Assembly (NCBI GenBank): GCA_005281725.1
Contig: SSBO01000009.1
Coordinates: 10,535,313-10,599,312 of the forward strand
Origin: Wuchereria bancrofti
Taxonomy: Eukaryota; Nematoda; Chromadorea; Rhabditida; Onchocercidae
Direction: 5' to 3'
Length of the DNA stretch: 64,000 nucleotides
The translations under genes were made by a program, and so were the position numbers. Shown here piece by piece: positions 50,872-63,856 of this stretch (positions are counted from its first letter, which is position 1; every line of letters starts with the position of its first letter). The notes under the pieces were generated by a model. The model made no database searches. It had not been told where the DNA came from and worked only from the letters and a program-made list of their open reading frames with translations.

Positions 50872-51000
50872 AGAAAAATTCTCGAGTATATTCCGAAATA
50901 TGCCGATACTGTTCACCGTTTACAAATTCAGTGGATCTCTAATTTACCATCTGAAAATATGATTCATTTCATTAAAATTTTCAAATATGTTCTTTGCTCT
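50872..51000 (+). CDS. Orphan exon-like segment, unrecognised
   Basis: After a GTTGTGTAG acceptor an open segment reads ILEYIPKYADTVHRLQIQWI then SNLPSENMIHFIKIF. It is compositionally more protein-like than its surroundings, with good codon variety. A donor could lie at the TATGTTCTTT after 50990. No homology is recognised and no start codon or partner exon is certain. It is downstream of the HtrL gene on the same strand. Confidence 0.35.
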
Positions 51001-52343
51001 TTTCACAAAATGAGCTTATTCTTGTGTCACATAGCATGTCACATAGAGTGACACATAGTGGAACTGTGAAAACATAGAATTCGGATACATTATCATTAAC
51101 GAGATTATATCGTTTTGATAAAATTAAGCTGGTATGAAACTATTAGTAGTCAGTTTCATTTGAAATTTTTGAAATTTTTTTGAAGCCTAATTCTGTGATT
51201 TTATTCTTTTCAAGCAATGTTATGGCATCCAATGCATGCAATGAATTTACTCATTGCAGTTGGAATTTAACAAATGATAATTTGAAAAAAAAAAATTTCA
51301 ATAAAATAAAAATTGAAATTTTAAAAAATTAAAATGTTCTTTGATAAAAATTAAAGTTTTTAAAAATTAAAAATATAATTAATAATGTAATAATAGGTAA
51401 TATGATGATGATAATTAATAATATAAGTTAAACAAAAAAAAATGTGAAAATAATAAAACCAAAGTCAAATTCTTTAAAAAAAGAAAAAAACCTAAGCAAA
51501 CTCAAAAAACGAAAGATTATTTTGTTAAATGTCAGTAAAATGCCAATTTCTTAGTTTTTCCAGAAAAAAAAAAAGAATAAAGAATGTAAAATATTTCTGT
51601 GCATATCAACAAAAAGATGTTATACAAGAAATAAAAAACACCATAAAACACAAAAGTTTATTTTCAAATATGGAATATCCGGCAAAGAACTTTCTTGATA
51701 TTGCAATAATTTTCCATCACAAATAAAAATTATCCATATTGTTCATGTGATCATAAAGTGATCATAAAAGATCGATCAATGATGTTACTGCTAATGTCCT
51801 CATCCAGTGAAAGTTCATATGTGATGCTTCAATCCAATAGCAGTTCAAATTAAGTTTAAATTCTAGTTTAGATTTAGGCTTAAGCTTAATTTTAGCTTCA
51901 AAATCTGGATTTTGGGATTTTGATAATTAAGATAAAAAAAAATCTATAAAAACATTTCTTTTTCAGAAGTACCAAGAAAGTGACAAATTTAGAAAATTAG
52001 TAGTAATAATTATTTTTTTTTTAATAATTATTACTTTTGTAATTCGAATAGTGAGATTAATCGCAATATTGTTTGTAAAATCAAAACTTATTAATATTAT
52101 AAAGTTTTTTTAACTTATCGAACATTTTTTTTTTTACATTTCATTGGACATTATCTGCTTACATGCTGTTAACGCAGTTTTGATGCTCTATAATTCCATG
52201 GTAATTTTATGGTAATTTTAAGAAATGGGAATTTTATAAAATGAGTGGTAATATCTGTTGTTTAGATTTAGTAAATAAATTTAACAAATGATAAATGCAT
52301 TAACAATGTGTGAATATAAAAATATTCTGAAAATGATTTTCAG

Positions 52344-52793
52344 GTCAATGTCGAAAATCTGCAACGATTGAATTTGAAACGACCTAAACTATTAATTTCA
52401 ACCAAATGGAACTATTTTATTAACTGGACCCAAACTGAGAATGGTTGCATTTTCCACGATTCTTTTAATGCTGATATCAGAGCGATCGAGAATGATTTGC
52501 GCCAAATCGATGCGTTGCGTGATTTTGTAATAAATCCGAGATTATCCGTGTCAGTTTCCTTCACTATGAGATAGTAGAAAGTTAGGTTTTCAATAATTTA
52601 GTTCCCACTTTTCACTTTCGGTTTATTCTGTTTACATAAATTTTTTGATGTTTTGTTAATTTCACTTTTATACATTGCTATCGATATGCATTATATTGCA
52701 GTTGTGACAATAATGACCTAAACGTTTTGGCACGTTCATCATCAGCCGAATTTTACATTGACCATAGAATAAGGTCGTACAGCAGTGACCATT
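52344..52793 (+). CDS. Orphan two-exon 3' gene fragment, unrecognised
   Basis: Exon one starts after TTTTCAG at 52344 and reads VNVENLQRLNLKRPKLLIST, with further on FNADIRAIENDLRQIDALRD. It ends near 52549 at a GT|GTCAGT donor. Exon two follows a TTGCAG acceptor near 52702 in the matching phase and reads CDNNDLNVLARSSSAEFYID before a TGA. An AATAAA lies about 35 bases after the stop. Both pieces are clearly non-random protein, so this is probably the 3' end of a plus-strand gene, possibly including 50872-51000. I do not recognise a family. Confidence 0.42.
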
Positions 52794-53013
52794 CTGTCTG
52801 ATTGTATAAAGGTCGATTTTTAAATAAAAATACGTTCGTTTTAGCTTCTTCTTTGGAATTACTCATTCTCAATAAGTAATGGCAACACCATTACTCAAGT
52901 TGTGTATTTCACGAATTCTTTACTTTCTTTTTTTAATCGAAGATAAAATTTGAAATAAGGAAGACTAATCGCTTGAAGTCATCCATCCTATTTTCGAAAA
53001 TACTTTTTCTACA

Positions 53014-53164
53014 GGTCATTACCGCACTACCGCATTTGTCCTTTCTTGCACTGTTCTTCAGAATCAAAGAGTTCTCTTCTTCGACATTTCTCAAACAGCG
53101 TTATGATTTGCTAAAGACTGAGAGAATTGTAATTAAGAGAGTTGAAGAGGAATCACAGGAATAA
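53014..53164 (+). CDS. Orphan terminal-exon-like segment, unrecognised
   Basis: After a TTTTCTACAG acceptor, 49 codons read VITALPHLSFLALFF, then KQRYDLLKTERIVIKRVEEE, and end at TAA overlapping an AATAAA. It could be an alternative last exon of the fragment just upstream, or a relic. No homology is recognised. Confidence 0.35.
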
Positions 53165-54755
53165 AACATCGATTCCATAAGATGGCTTACTTGGTGGTCA
53201 GAGGTGACTGGCAGGGAAGTATTCAAGGTGTATTATACTTCGAAGGAATAATTTTTCTGAAAAATCTGGGCAGTATGAATTGAATGTACAAAATTTAGTT
53301 GAAAGTAAAATGCAGAATTATTCATCAAACCATCAATCTATTCAATAAGTCAATTTTCAGTTAAAATTTATCTGTGCACATTTTGTACTCTCTATAACAG
53401 ATAGAATGAAATGTATAACGAATTTTTAAATTCTTCATATTTAATTTATTTTGATCCCATTCTAATTTAAGATTCAAATACCATTCTTACAAGGCGCAGA
53501 CGCAGTAGCAATAAATGTGTTTAAATCGGCAAACGAAAATATCGTTTAAGTGATGAAAGGGAAAGTGAACAGAATATATACAATTAACCGTGTCATTAGA
53601 ATATTAAATAACCAAAGGATTAAATGTGGCGGAATTTGATTGAGCAAATTTGCATTCAAAACATCGGCAATGCAACATTGTACAAAAACAAACAAACAAA
53701 TGAAAAAGTGTCACTGACAAAGTTGGACATTAACTGCCCTAATATGTGATCACTATCTAAGATACTTTAATTTTTAAATTGCTTCCCATTCACATAAAGA
53801 GTGAACTCAATGACTAAACAAAGACTTTTTCAAAATTAGTTTTATATTTATTGAAAATAACTATCATAGACAGTTCTTCCCTATCATAGATAAGGAAGAA
53901 CTGTGAAATCAAAATCGCATGAAGAGGTGTTTAATTACAAGATTCGATCATCTGCACACTTAATATACTATACTTCAGATTAAAAAGATGATGGAATAAT
54001 GTAATCTGTCGGAAAAACCAAATTATAATATGTCAAAATAAATTCTTACTAAATCCATAAAAGTAAAGATTGTCATATTTAAATATCAAACAAATATAAA
54101 ACTGTTTGAACTTTATATTTCAGATAAGAGATCATCTAACCAACATTCATCTTCCAATTTCTGAACTTATCTTCATTGTCTAAAATGTTACAGTTCGTTT
54201 TTAAAAAAAAATGTTTATACTTTTTAATTTATTGAAAATTGCTCTCAGTTTTACTGTTAATATCTAAACCAATTCTACTTGCAATGCCAAAACATTACAG
54301 AGCTTTTCTAATCTGACAGATTCTCACAAGCAATTCATGTAGTACTGTAAATGCCTACCGTACTATATAAAAGGAGTGAGATAATCTGGCAGTGACAGCT
54401 CTTTACTCACTGTAATAATGCGCTTTGTTTTAAGTTAATGCCCATTATATAAGGTGAAATTAAAATTCATTATGTGAGTTAATTTTTTTTCGTATCAGTA
54501 AGCTTTAATTTGATTGATAATGCTTACTCATTCATTTTCCCTTAATTCAAAATTTTCACTTATTTTTGGCATTTGTTTGTTTTCCCTTCATTCTATACCT
54601 GTAAATAACAGTACATTATGATATATTAATACTTTGTGTAATGTAATTGTTAGCGAATAAAATTCATAACAAAGAGACTCCATTACACAGTACATTCACC
54701 TGTACAAACTTTAAATCACACAAAGTTTTCGACACAATCTTTCATTTTTTTTTTT
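53165..54755. other. Region between convergent genes; hairpin at 53870-53904
   Basis: No exon is supported. The right part should be the 3' untranslated region of the minus-strand Pez gene. A perfect 11-bp inverted repeat ACAGTTCTTCC (53870-53880) / GGAAGAACTGT (53894-53904) with a 13-base loop is the most distinctive element. Confidence 0.5.
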
Positions 54756-57700
54756 TTAAATGAGCCGTGACTTTTGCAAGTAAATGATCAGTGCAGAATA
54801 TACAAAGCGATATTGTTCCACGTTTTTTACGAGACACATTCGTTGCTGTCGTAACAATGCCAATGTTTTGCTAATATCCACATACTGAACAAATTTATTC
54901 TTTAGAAAACTGAACTAATTTTGATACTATTACCAAGAATACTTATAAAAGCACAGTATCCCCGGGAGCTATCGTCGTAGAGAAGAGGATGAATATACAG
55001 TATTCGCGGGAACTATTACCATAGCGAAGACGACGCATGTACAGTATTCCTGGGAACCATCATCGTAGAGATGACGAATGTACAGTATTCCTGGGAACTA
55101 TCATCGTAGAGAAGATGACGAATGTACAGTATTTCCGGGAACTATCATCGTAGGAAAAGGATGGGTATACAGTATTCTTGGGAACTATTATTGTAGGGAA
55201 GAGAATGAAACTATGTTCATTTTAATCTGAAACGCTAGTAACGCAACAACTTAAAGTAATAATTTTGAAATATCTTCCTTGCTAAGAGATAAACATGCCT
55301 AAACATTCTAGCTTATAAAATCTAGATGATCACTTGAATAAATAATTTCTCTTTTTCCTTATGAAAATATCATTTCTCATTGTAAGTAAACATACCATGT
55401 TATGCTCAATACAATGAATCATCAATTCCACAAGCAAATAAACACCAGATTCATGAGCACCTGTTAGGCAATGTATTACGGTTGGTGGCACAATTGCATC
55501 TACCATTACATCATTTCTTCTGTTAGATGAAAATGCCGATGAAAGAGCATTCGAATGACTACAATTGAATCGTTTTTAATTCAAATTTAAACTTTCTCAC
55601 TCTTTTTTCCACTTTGTGTCATTTTCAGTTACATTCAACGGGTAAATGTTTAAATTTCCTTTTTTTTTAAACCTAAAACTTCCTTATTTTCTGTCATTTT
55701 TCAAGTATTACATTGATAATTTGATTATAAAAGGTTACCTGGAAGGTGAATGATGCAATGCATTATTAACAACATGCAATCCTTTTTTACACCAGTTGTA
55801 ATAACCGAGATCAGTCGATTGTGTCGTATTTCGATTTGTTGGATGTGTTAAATTTACCTACAAATATTTTTCTAAAAAAAAATTACTATCTCCCTGATAT
55901 TATGGGAAAAGTTTAATAAACTTACATGACAATTGTTTCGACTATTTTTGGATCCTGCTCCGAAATCTATTTCCTTTAACTGCTCATTTTCCAAATGTCG
56001 TCGAACGCTATTGACAGCATCCATAAATCCTAAAGGATACAATCAGAAGTGAAAGCTTTTTTAGTTTCGTTTCTTCATTGCACTACCTGACTAGCTAATA
56101 AATAACTAAAAACTAATAAAAATCAATAAATAACTATAAAAAAATAAATCGTTTATTATTGACTGACATTGCTTACTCTTTCACAGATTTAATATTAAAT
56201 TGAATTATACATTCAAGAACAAAATGGAATTTTTTTGGGAAAAACTACTATTGATTGAAATATTGGCTAAAGAAATGTTTATTTTTGAACTGATAAATCA
56301 AGTCTGAACTAGTTTTTACTTATTCCTTGGCATATTGATCTTAGAATAACTGATTTTAGAATGAACAAAGGATAATTAAAGATTACAGAATTACAAGGAA
56401 GGAAATAACTTTTAAAAAAAGAATTGCGAAAAAAATAATTAATAAAGTCTGATAAGGATTGTAGCTTAGAATGTGATAGTTGTAATTACGTCTCACTACC
56501 AATATCATAATTTTAAAAGAAAAATGAAATGCAAGATGCTATTAGAGGAAAGTACTCTTTTGGAACAAACGAATAAACTTACCTAAGAAAGATTCCTCAC
56601 TCGGTGGTATTCCACCACTTTCCCAATCCATCAATCTCAGATGATAAATGGTTCGTCGTTCTCCATTTGAATTCTGTTTCAATTGAAACATCATTGTTAC
56701 TTGATGTTTGCTTGACGTACTCGAAAGTAACGTCACTGAGTGATCTGATAATCTTAGTTTGTTCATTACTTTTGTTGGCCAATAAATGGGTGTTGTGGTA
56801 CCTTTACAATCCTAAAGATATATTTTTATAATTGAAAAACAGTAGAACAAATATTCATTTCTTCCTTCTTATCAAATTTATTTGACTTCATATCACATAT
56901 ATCAATCTCTATATAACATATACCTCTTTAAATTTTACTTTTTTACAGTCTGAATCATACATAAAAAGTTATCAAAATCTTTCTTTAAAATATTAACTTT
57001 TTTTGCAATGAACTTTACATGTAATTTCATAACAATTAATCGACCAAAGATAATGTTTGATAGGAAAACTTTTCCTTACTTGAGCACCGCAAAGCATGAC
57101 GATGAGTTGTGAACCGGATTCCCAAATCATTTGCCAAAAATCTTCGATGGTATCCGGAAGTGGAGCCTGCGCCAATATATATTTCAAAATTCGATTGCCA
57201 ATTGGAATCTGTGACATCAAAATTTAATAAGAGGAAATTTTTGCGAATGAGTAAATTCTCTAAAGCTGAATTACCTGAATGTTTGAGGCATTAATATAGC
57301 CTGTTGGATTCGATTGCTTTGAATGCAACATAATTCGTGTATCTTCGTATGGCACTATCGATCGTGTACGGTTCCGTTTCTGGAAATTGAATGGTTTCTT
57401 GAAAACTAGCCAAATTCGGACATAAAACAAAGTGAAATTGAAAATCTCTATTTTTTTTTTTCATCCATAAACTCATCCTTCAGTTATAATTCCCTTAAAG
57501 ATCTAAGGAACCTTTAAATCGAAATGTAAAATGATCAGTACCAAATAAATTTCCTGGAAACTTGAATAAGAAAAATATTTGAAAACGAGTCAGGAAATTG
57601 AGAGAATCAATCTTGTCGTATTTATTATCATTTCTTTCTGTTGTGAATGAATAAATTTCGAGAAACTATACCATATTTTCCGGTCTTTGACTAGTTGACA

Positions 57701-60700
57701 CACCGGCAGACATACGTTTATTCGGAATTACTGCAAATTCTTCATCTAAAGCATCATCAGCTGCTAATTTTGCCACAAGTCTTTTCAGCTGCAAAAAAAA
57801 TCGCTTGCATATTATTTCAGAGTATCACATGTATCAAAAAGTTATGAAGAAATACGTGAAGATTACGTGAAATACTTATATGCTCATGGCAGAGCTCTCC
57901 AAATTTTCAACGAAGTAATCATTACTCTCTCAGTTATTGTTGACGTTGACATTCATTATTGTCAATGATTTCTAGCCAAAATGACATTCATAAGTTCAAT
58001 GATCAAACTTTAGAATAAAGCACTTTACGATTCTTAAAATAGTTTTTAAGTTCAATAAACTTTTAGAACAAAATATTTTACGGCTCTTAAAATAGCTTTT
58101 AACTCCAAATAAACTCACTGTTTGATCGTTAGTTGGGATTGACAATTGATCATTGATCGATGTCGTACCGACCAAATTGGTAAAATTTCCATGAGTGCTT
58201 GTGACACGATGTTGCAATGCATTGTTGAGCATTATATGTCGTAAAGAAAACCGTTGTGACATCTCTTCGACTGATTCAGTCAAGCTAACGTCACGATTAG
58301 CTAACAATTCGTCATTTTGAACAAAATCCTTGAACAAAAAAACTTATTCTTGTCAATTCACATGTAGAAATTTTAAAAAATGATCAATATCTAGAGGAAT
58401 AAATTATTAACTAGGCCAAAGATTTAAAGTAAAATTAATTATTTTTTAATACCATTGGAATTCTTACATATTCACTTGACATAACAACCAGAAAAATTAA
58501 ATCTGACTTTAATATGCTAGAAAGTTTCAGACAAAATATAATAATCAACGGAAAAACTTTATAGGCACTTTAAATTGAATGTTAGTGCATTGAATTTTTT
58601 TTTTATACGAGTACATTTAAATAATGCTAGATGCAAATATGGTAAATAATTAAGCTAATAAATTAAGAAAAAAAAAGTTAATACTTAAATTAAGTTTTTT
58701 TTGTTTTAAAGACGAATGTTAGTGCATTCATTTTTTTTTATACGAGTTCATTTAAATAATGCTAGATGCAAATATGGTAAATAATGGACATATCCATTAG
58801 TCATTTTGTTTTAAAAGATAAATGAATTATATTTGCAATTAAGTGTGAAATATTTTCTCAGAAACGCTTTGTCTATTAGAAGTTAAAGTAATAAAAACTA
58901 AAAAAAAAATGCAAAAGAAGAGCTAAAACATAAACTTTGCAATGATTAAAATAAATAGATTTAAGATAGATTTCAGAGATTTAAAATCGAATAGATAGAT
59001 TTCAAATTTTTGTTAAAAACCCGAAATGGATAACTAACACGATAAGTGCTAGAGATAAATAAACTTTAGTAACAGCATTCTGATCTTTTAAACTGATCAA
59101 TCTCTTTTTCTTTCTTGTACTATAAGATATTACTTTTAAAATTTTCATGATAAGAAGGTTGATGCTACAAAAAATTTATACCATGGTGTTCGGATAAGAG
59201 ACATTAAAAAGGAATATATTATGAAAATAGGGAAACTATAAGATGGGATAGAAGAAATGTTTCTTTTGAAAATCTCAGGTAAATAGACGGTATTGAAAAT
59301 TGTGAAATGATGGAGAAGAGAGAGAGAGAGAGAGAGGGAGAAAGAGGACAGAAGAGCTTTGAAAATGAAATAAATGGAATATCGTCATTTTGTCAAGAAG
59401 ACATTCAATAAAAGGATGCAAAAATCATTCTCGTCGAATGAATTTATTGTTAGAATTTAATCAGATTAAATTGTATAATTAGAAATTAAAAGAAAACAAA
59501 CAGAGGAGGGAAAATTTTAAGAGAATGAAAGATGAATCATCAAAAAAGATTAATGAAAAATATTTCAATTTTAATTTAGATGAAATTTCAATTCTGTTAG
59601 CTGAGAAAAAAAAAGGAAACTGATAAGCTATTTGAACTTTCCTATAACAAACAATGAATGTGATTTAGAAAAAAAGGAAAAGATAGTGAAAATTCCTGGT
59701 TGGGCGGAGCTTAGCAGCAAGTGTAAAATTTTTGGATAAAACAAACCGGAAACAAAATTCCTGATAAGGCATTTTATATTTGTTAACGAATAAAAATTGT
59801 TTACACGATAATCATTTCTTCAAATTAATGCAATGAAAGGCCAACAACCAGAAGGGAAAATTTGCAATTAAATTTAGAATCAGATGAATTCGACTAAAAC
59901 GGCCGTTCATTTCCGTTTTATTAACAAAAAAAAAAAAAAGGATTTTCTGAAACTTTCATTGCAAATTTGGAATGAATCGAAAAGTTTATAAATTTTAAGT
60001 TTGAAAATAAAATGAAATTATTGTTAGAATGGAAATGAAATTTAGTAGGCAATTATTTTAAAAATTATCTGAAATTTTTGTGGCAAAATCATTTTCTCAA
60101 ACGGAACCTTCTGATATTCTTTCTTAATTCAATGCATTATTTAAGATTTCATTGTTGAGAATAAAATGTCACACATTGGGAGGATCTGAGCTTGAAAAAA
60201 TTTCATCTTTTCTTGAACTTTTAAATACAATGTTCAAAAAAAAAAGTTTGCATAAATTTCGAAACACCAAATAATTAGTTAAATTGATAATAAACAATAT
60301 AATTCTCTGATGTATATTTCTTCCAGCGATGCGCATTTGTATCATTTTTGCACTTGAAGGTAGAGAATGAATGATAATTAACTGAATAATTTTATGATAT
60401 GATTAAATAAATTTGATAAAAGAAATAAACGAATTAATTTACCGCTTCACAGATATTTGTTGCTTTGTCGCAAACTGTACATTCCGATGATTCATTAGGC
60501 AAAATTTGAGATGAGATATTCTCGGAATCATTTGCGCTCGAGAAATGTTCTAGTGCAGTAATTGATCGAATAACAGTAGATTGTGTTGAATCAACCGATG
60601 AAGTACTTAATTGTTTGGAAATTGGATTTTTGGTACGATTGTTGAAAACATCGGGAGATGAAATACTCCGCGGTGATGAGACGGCAAGAGGTGTATTTTG

Positions 60701-63700
60701 AATTGGAAGCACTTTAGTAGTATCACGAGATAAGGGTGTGCGAAATTGATGAATTCGACGTACGAATGATTCTGGCGTTCGATTTTCCTCAATAATCTCG
60801 TAACGATGATGCGCCGAAAATGTTGGCGGTAATTTCATAGCATTGTTAGCGTGTGTTACGCCTAAATTTGACTCATTTGGACTAGCAAAATTATTTGTTG
60901 TGCCATTTTGCTGCCGATAAATGTCATGAATTTGCACAAATGATGATGAAGGTGGATAATAGATGTGTCCAGCTTGAGCTAAATAAGAAATTGGACGAGT
61001 TTGACCTTTAATTTTTGATGTTGTTGGACGATGAAAAAATGATGCTTGTGATGGTGAGGTTAACATAGGTGATGATTTCTTGCATATTTTTTTTCTCACA
61101 ACATCTTTTGATATATGGTCTTTAAATTCTGCCTTAGCTACATCCATCATCATAAATCTTGTCGCATGTGTCGCTGTTTTAGTATTGTCACCATTTTTTC
61201 TTTGTGATTCTTCATTCATATTCTGCTGTAATAATATAATTGTTCAAAATAGTTGAAAAAAGAAGAAAAAAGTTCAAATTTCTCAAAACAAGAAAAAAAC
61301 AAAAAACAAATCTAATTGATTAGAAATTTTTTTTTTACAACTTTCAATAATTAATATTAAATGAGGTACCATAATTTAGAAATGAAAAAATCTGGCATAA
61401 ATCTAAAAAAAAGCAGTACAAATTCAAAGGCTATATTTTTAATTTCATATCCGTTAAGTGAATTAGATGAAATTTGTACCATAAAATAGAATTATTACCT
61501 GTGATTTAACGTTTGTTGATTGTTGTGATGGTAATATATAATTTCCACAACCTTTTACTGTTTGCCAATGTCCGCCAGCTTGAATGGTACCATTCAGGTG
61601 TTGTAATTTTGATGGCTTTTGTAAAACAACAGCAGCGGCTCGTAATTCTGCTTCAGCTACCGCTAATCGATATCGGTCTAATACGGAAGTGATAAGATCA
61701 GGTGATGAATGACAAGTACTCAATAGATCCGGACTACTAAGTGCATGAGCCGGAGATGTCTGTAATATTTGATATCAATGATAAGAATGTTAAAGAAATA
61801 AATAAAAAAAAATGCAAAAAAAAGGTAAATTAATGGTGTGAAAATTTTGAAATTTAAAGATGACGTAATAATTACGTTTAAAATTCTACTTTGCTCCTTT
61901 TTTTCGCTTTTTGTTAAAAAAAATTAAACAGAGAAAGGTTTAAAAAAAAAACTAACTATCAGGAATTATCAGTCGAAATAATAAATTTTAGTAATATCCG
62001 GTGGAAATTTTCTGATGCACTTATCATTAAATTGTTAAACTTATTTTTGCAGTATATTTATCATTTACACTAACGATTGTTGGTTAGTTGCTTCAATCAA
62101 ACAAATGAAATTACTTAGCATCAATGTTGATAAATACCTTTTGAGATCCATTTGCAAGCAATGAATGCTTATGCACTAATGCCGCAGCGCTTCGACCCAA
62201 TGTGTGCGTTCCGCCGCCAATCATGCGGATTTCCGGTGAAGAACCAGTCATCTGAAAAAGAACAAAGGTTTTTTTTTTCTTTTAACGAAAATTCAACTTT
62301 ATTCTTAATTCTACCAATCCATTTTCAGTTAATTAATATTTTATATTTCAATGTAAAATTTCGTATGTATTAGGTTAATCAATTTCTTACTGTAAAATTT
62401 TTCTTACTGTAAGAATTTCTTACTGTAATTTCTTACTGTTTCTTACTGTATATTATAAAATTTAAATATTACCGTATCAGTTAAATGTCGTTTTCCTAAA
62501 GCAGCAAAACTATGAAATTCAAATTTTTGAGCATCATCTTCGGCAACAGAAGGAACCATATTCCGGTGATTATCTTCCGGTGATGGAGCACTCTATAGAA
62601 ATATTAATTCCGCTAATACTGCAGTTGATCCGGTTTTGTTACAACTAATTACGATAATTAATTATAATAATACTACTACAACTAATAATACTGCTAGTTA
62701 AATCACATTTCGAATGTTATCAGATAAAAAAGTACTCAAATACTGCTTTACTGTAATCTTAAATCCTGAATACTTAAAAGCTGGAATTAAATTTAAAATT
62801 AAAAATGAAAATATCAAAAAAAAAGCAAAACAAAAAGAACCTTTGCATTATTTTGCAGCAGGAAGGGTGTTGAGCAATATAAAACACCTGGCGGTGAAAT
62901 ATATTCTTCATCATTCATAAAATTTAATGCTGCAGTCGATTTTGATAGTACATTTCGGGAAATATTTTCAATTTCTACGTTTGTTTGACCTTTTGATAGT
63001 AATATATCAGCAACACCTGTTAATATTATTTGATGAAATAAAACAATTGAAAACAAATTAACATAAATCAGTTTTTAATTCAAAACTTGGCTATATTTTA
63101 AAATAAATGAAATTTTGAATTAAATTTTAGCTTTTTTATTTTGATTAAATCATTACAGACTGTTTGAGCACTTTTTTATTGATCAGAACTTACGACAAAT
63201 TTTTGTTACTATAAAATAGAAATTAGAATATGCAAGAGAAAATTTTTTTTCGAAATTATAAAATATTTTTAGTGATTTGCTTCTTTGATTTACTAATTAA
63301 TGACAATATTATTTGAAAATATCATTTTCTTTTACATATATTCAAATTTGGAAATCATTTACTACCTCATTTTTACTTATCTATTTTTTATTGCTAAACT
63401 ACATTTTGATACTTATACATTTGAAATTTTAATTTTAATTTTTTTTAAACAATCAACATTTGAACTGAACACTTTTGCTAAGTACAATTTGTAATTCAAA
63501 TGCAACCAGTAAAATATCATATTTTTATTTATCTAATTTAACTCAATTAATTTAATTAATCAATAATTTAAGGATTGAATTGTTTTTTGGATAATATCCA
63601 ATTCATAAAATGCTATACCATTTTTTGTTTTATTATACTGTAACAGTGAAGTTAATGGTGAACGCTTTCTTGGTTGTGTTTCATTTGAATCAGTATACGT

Positions 63701-63856
63701 TGATAAATTACACATTGACGTAGCCTGTAAAAGTGACGTACGCTGCAACCTTTTTGTTGATGGTAAACGTTGAGTAGATGAACAATACGTTGGTTCAGGC
63801 ATCATCGTATAAACTAATGATGCATAATCTGGTCCATTTAGACGAGTGGAATTAAG
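54756..63856 (-). CDS. Pez-type (PTPN14/PTPN21) protein tyrosine phosphatase, catalytically degenerate; N-terminus beyond the window
   Basis: Fifteen exons in phase: 63856-63619, 63016-62841, 62592-62473, 62251-62138, 61759-61499, 61225-60443, 58328-58119, 57788-57672, 57379-57275, 57208-57080, 56811-56583, 56029-55926, 55857-55739, 55558-55396, 54884-54756; 998 visible residues, entering at a codon boundary. The first 630 or so are a Ser/Pro/Asn-rich linker ([35 protein letters not shown]). The phosphatase domain follows: [50 protein letters not shown], then [33 protein letters not shown] and a C-terminus [17 protein letters not shown]. Layout and the KSRLI end match vertebrate Pez phosphatases, which start with a FERM domain. 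Key residues are lost: P-loop Arg is Glu ([10 protein letters not shown], Cys at visible residue 932), WPD is WES, and the Q-loop VQT is VKN. It is therefore probably a scaffold rather than an enzyme. The longest intron, 58329-60442, has no further exons. Confidence 0.92.
54953..55212. repeat. GC-richer minisatellite, 6 copies, 41-44 bp period, in the last Pez intron
   Basis: Units ACAGTATTCCTGGGAACTAT plus CATCGTAGAGAAGATGACGA begin at 54953, 54997, 55041, 55082, 55126 and 55169. The intron runs 54885-55395. The period is not a multiple of three and no frame runs through it. Its base composition is strikingly unlike the AT-rich arrays elsewhere in the window. Confidence 0.9.
58578..58786. 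repeat. Direct repeat pair, about 73 bp, in a Pez intron
   Basis: GAATGTTAGTGCATT, a T-run, TATACGAGTACATTTAAATA and ATGCTAGATGCAAATATGGT occur at 58578-58650 and again at 58714-58786, with a spacing of 136. The intron is 58329-60442. Its remaining sequence includes a GA tract at about 59319-59341 and a GC-richer but non-coding stretch near 59690-59930. Confidence 0.85.
62382..62451. repeat. Short tandem repeat TTTCTTACTGTAA in a Pez intron
   Basis: Five copies of TTCTTACTGTA separated by a few bases lie between exons 62251-62138 and 62592-62473. Confidence 0.85.
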
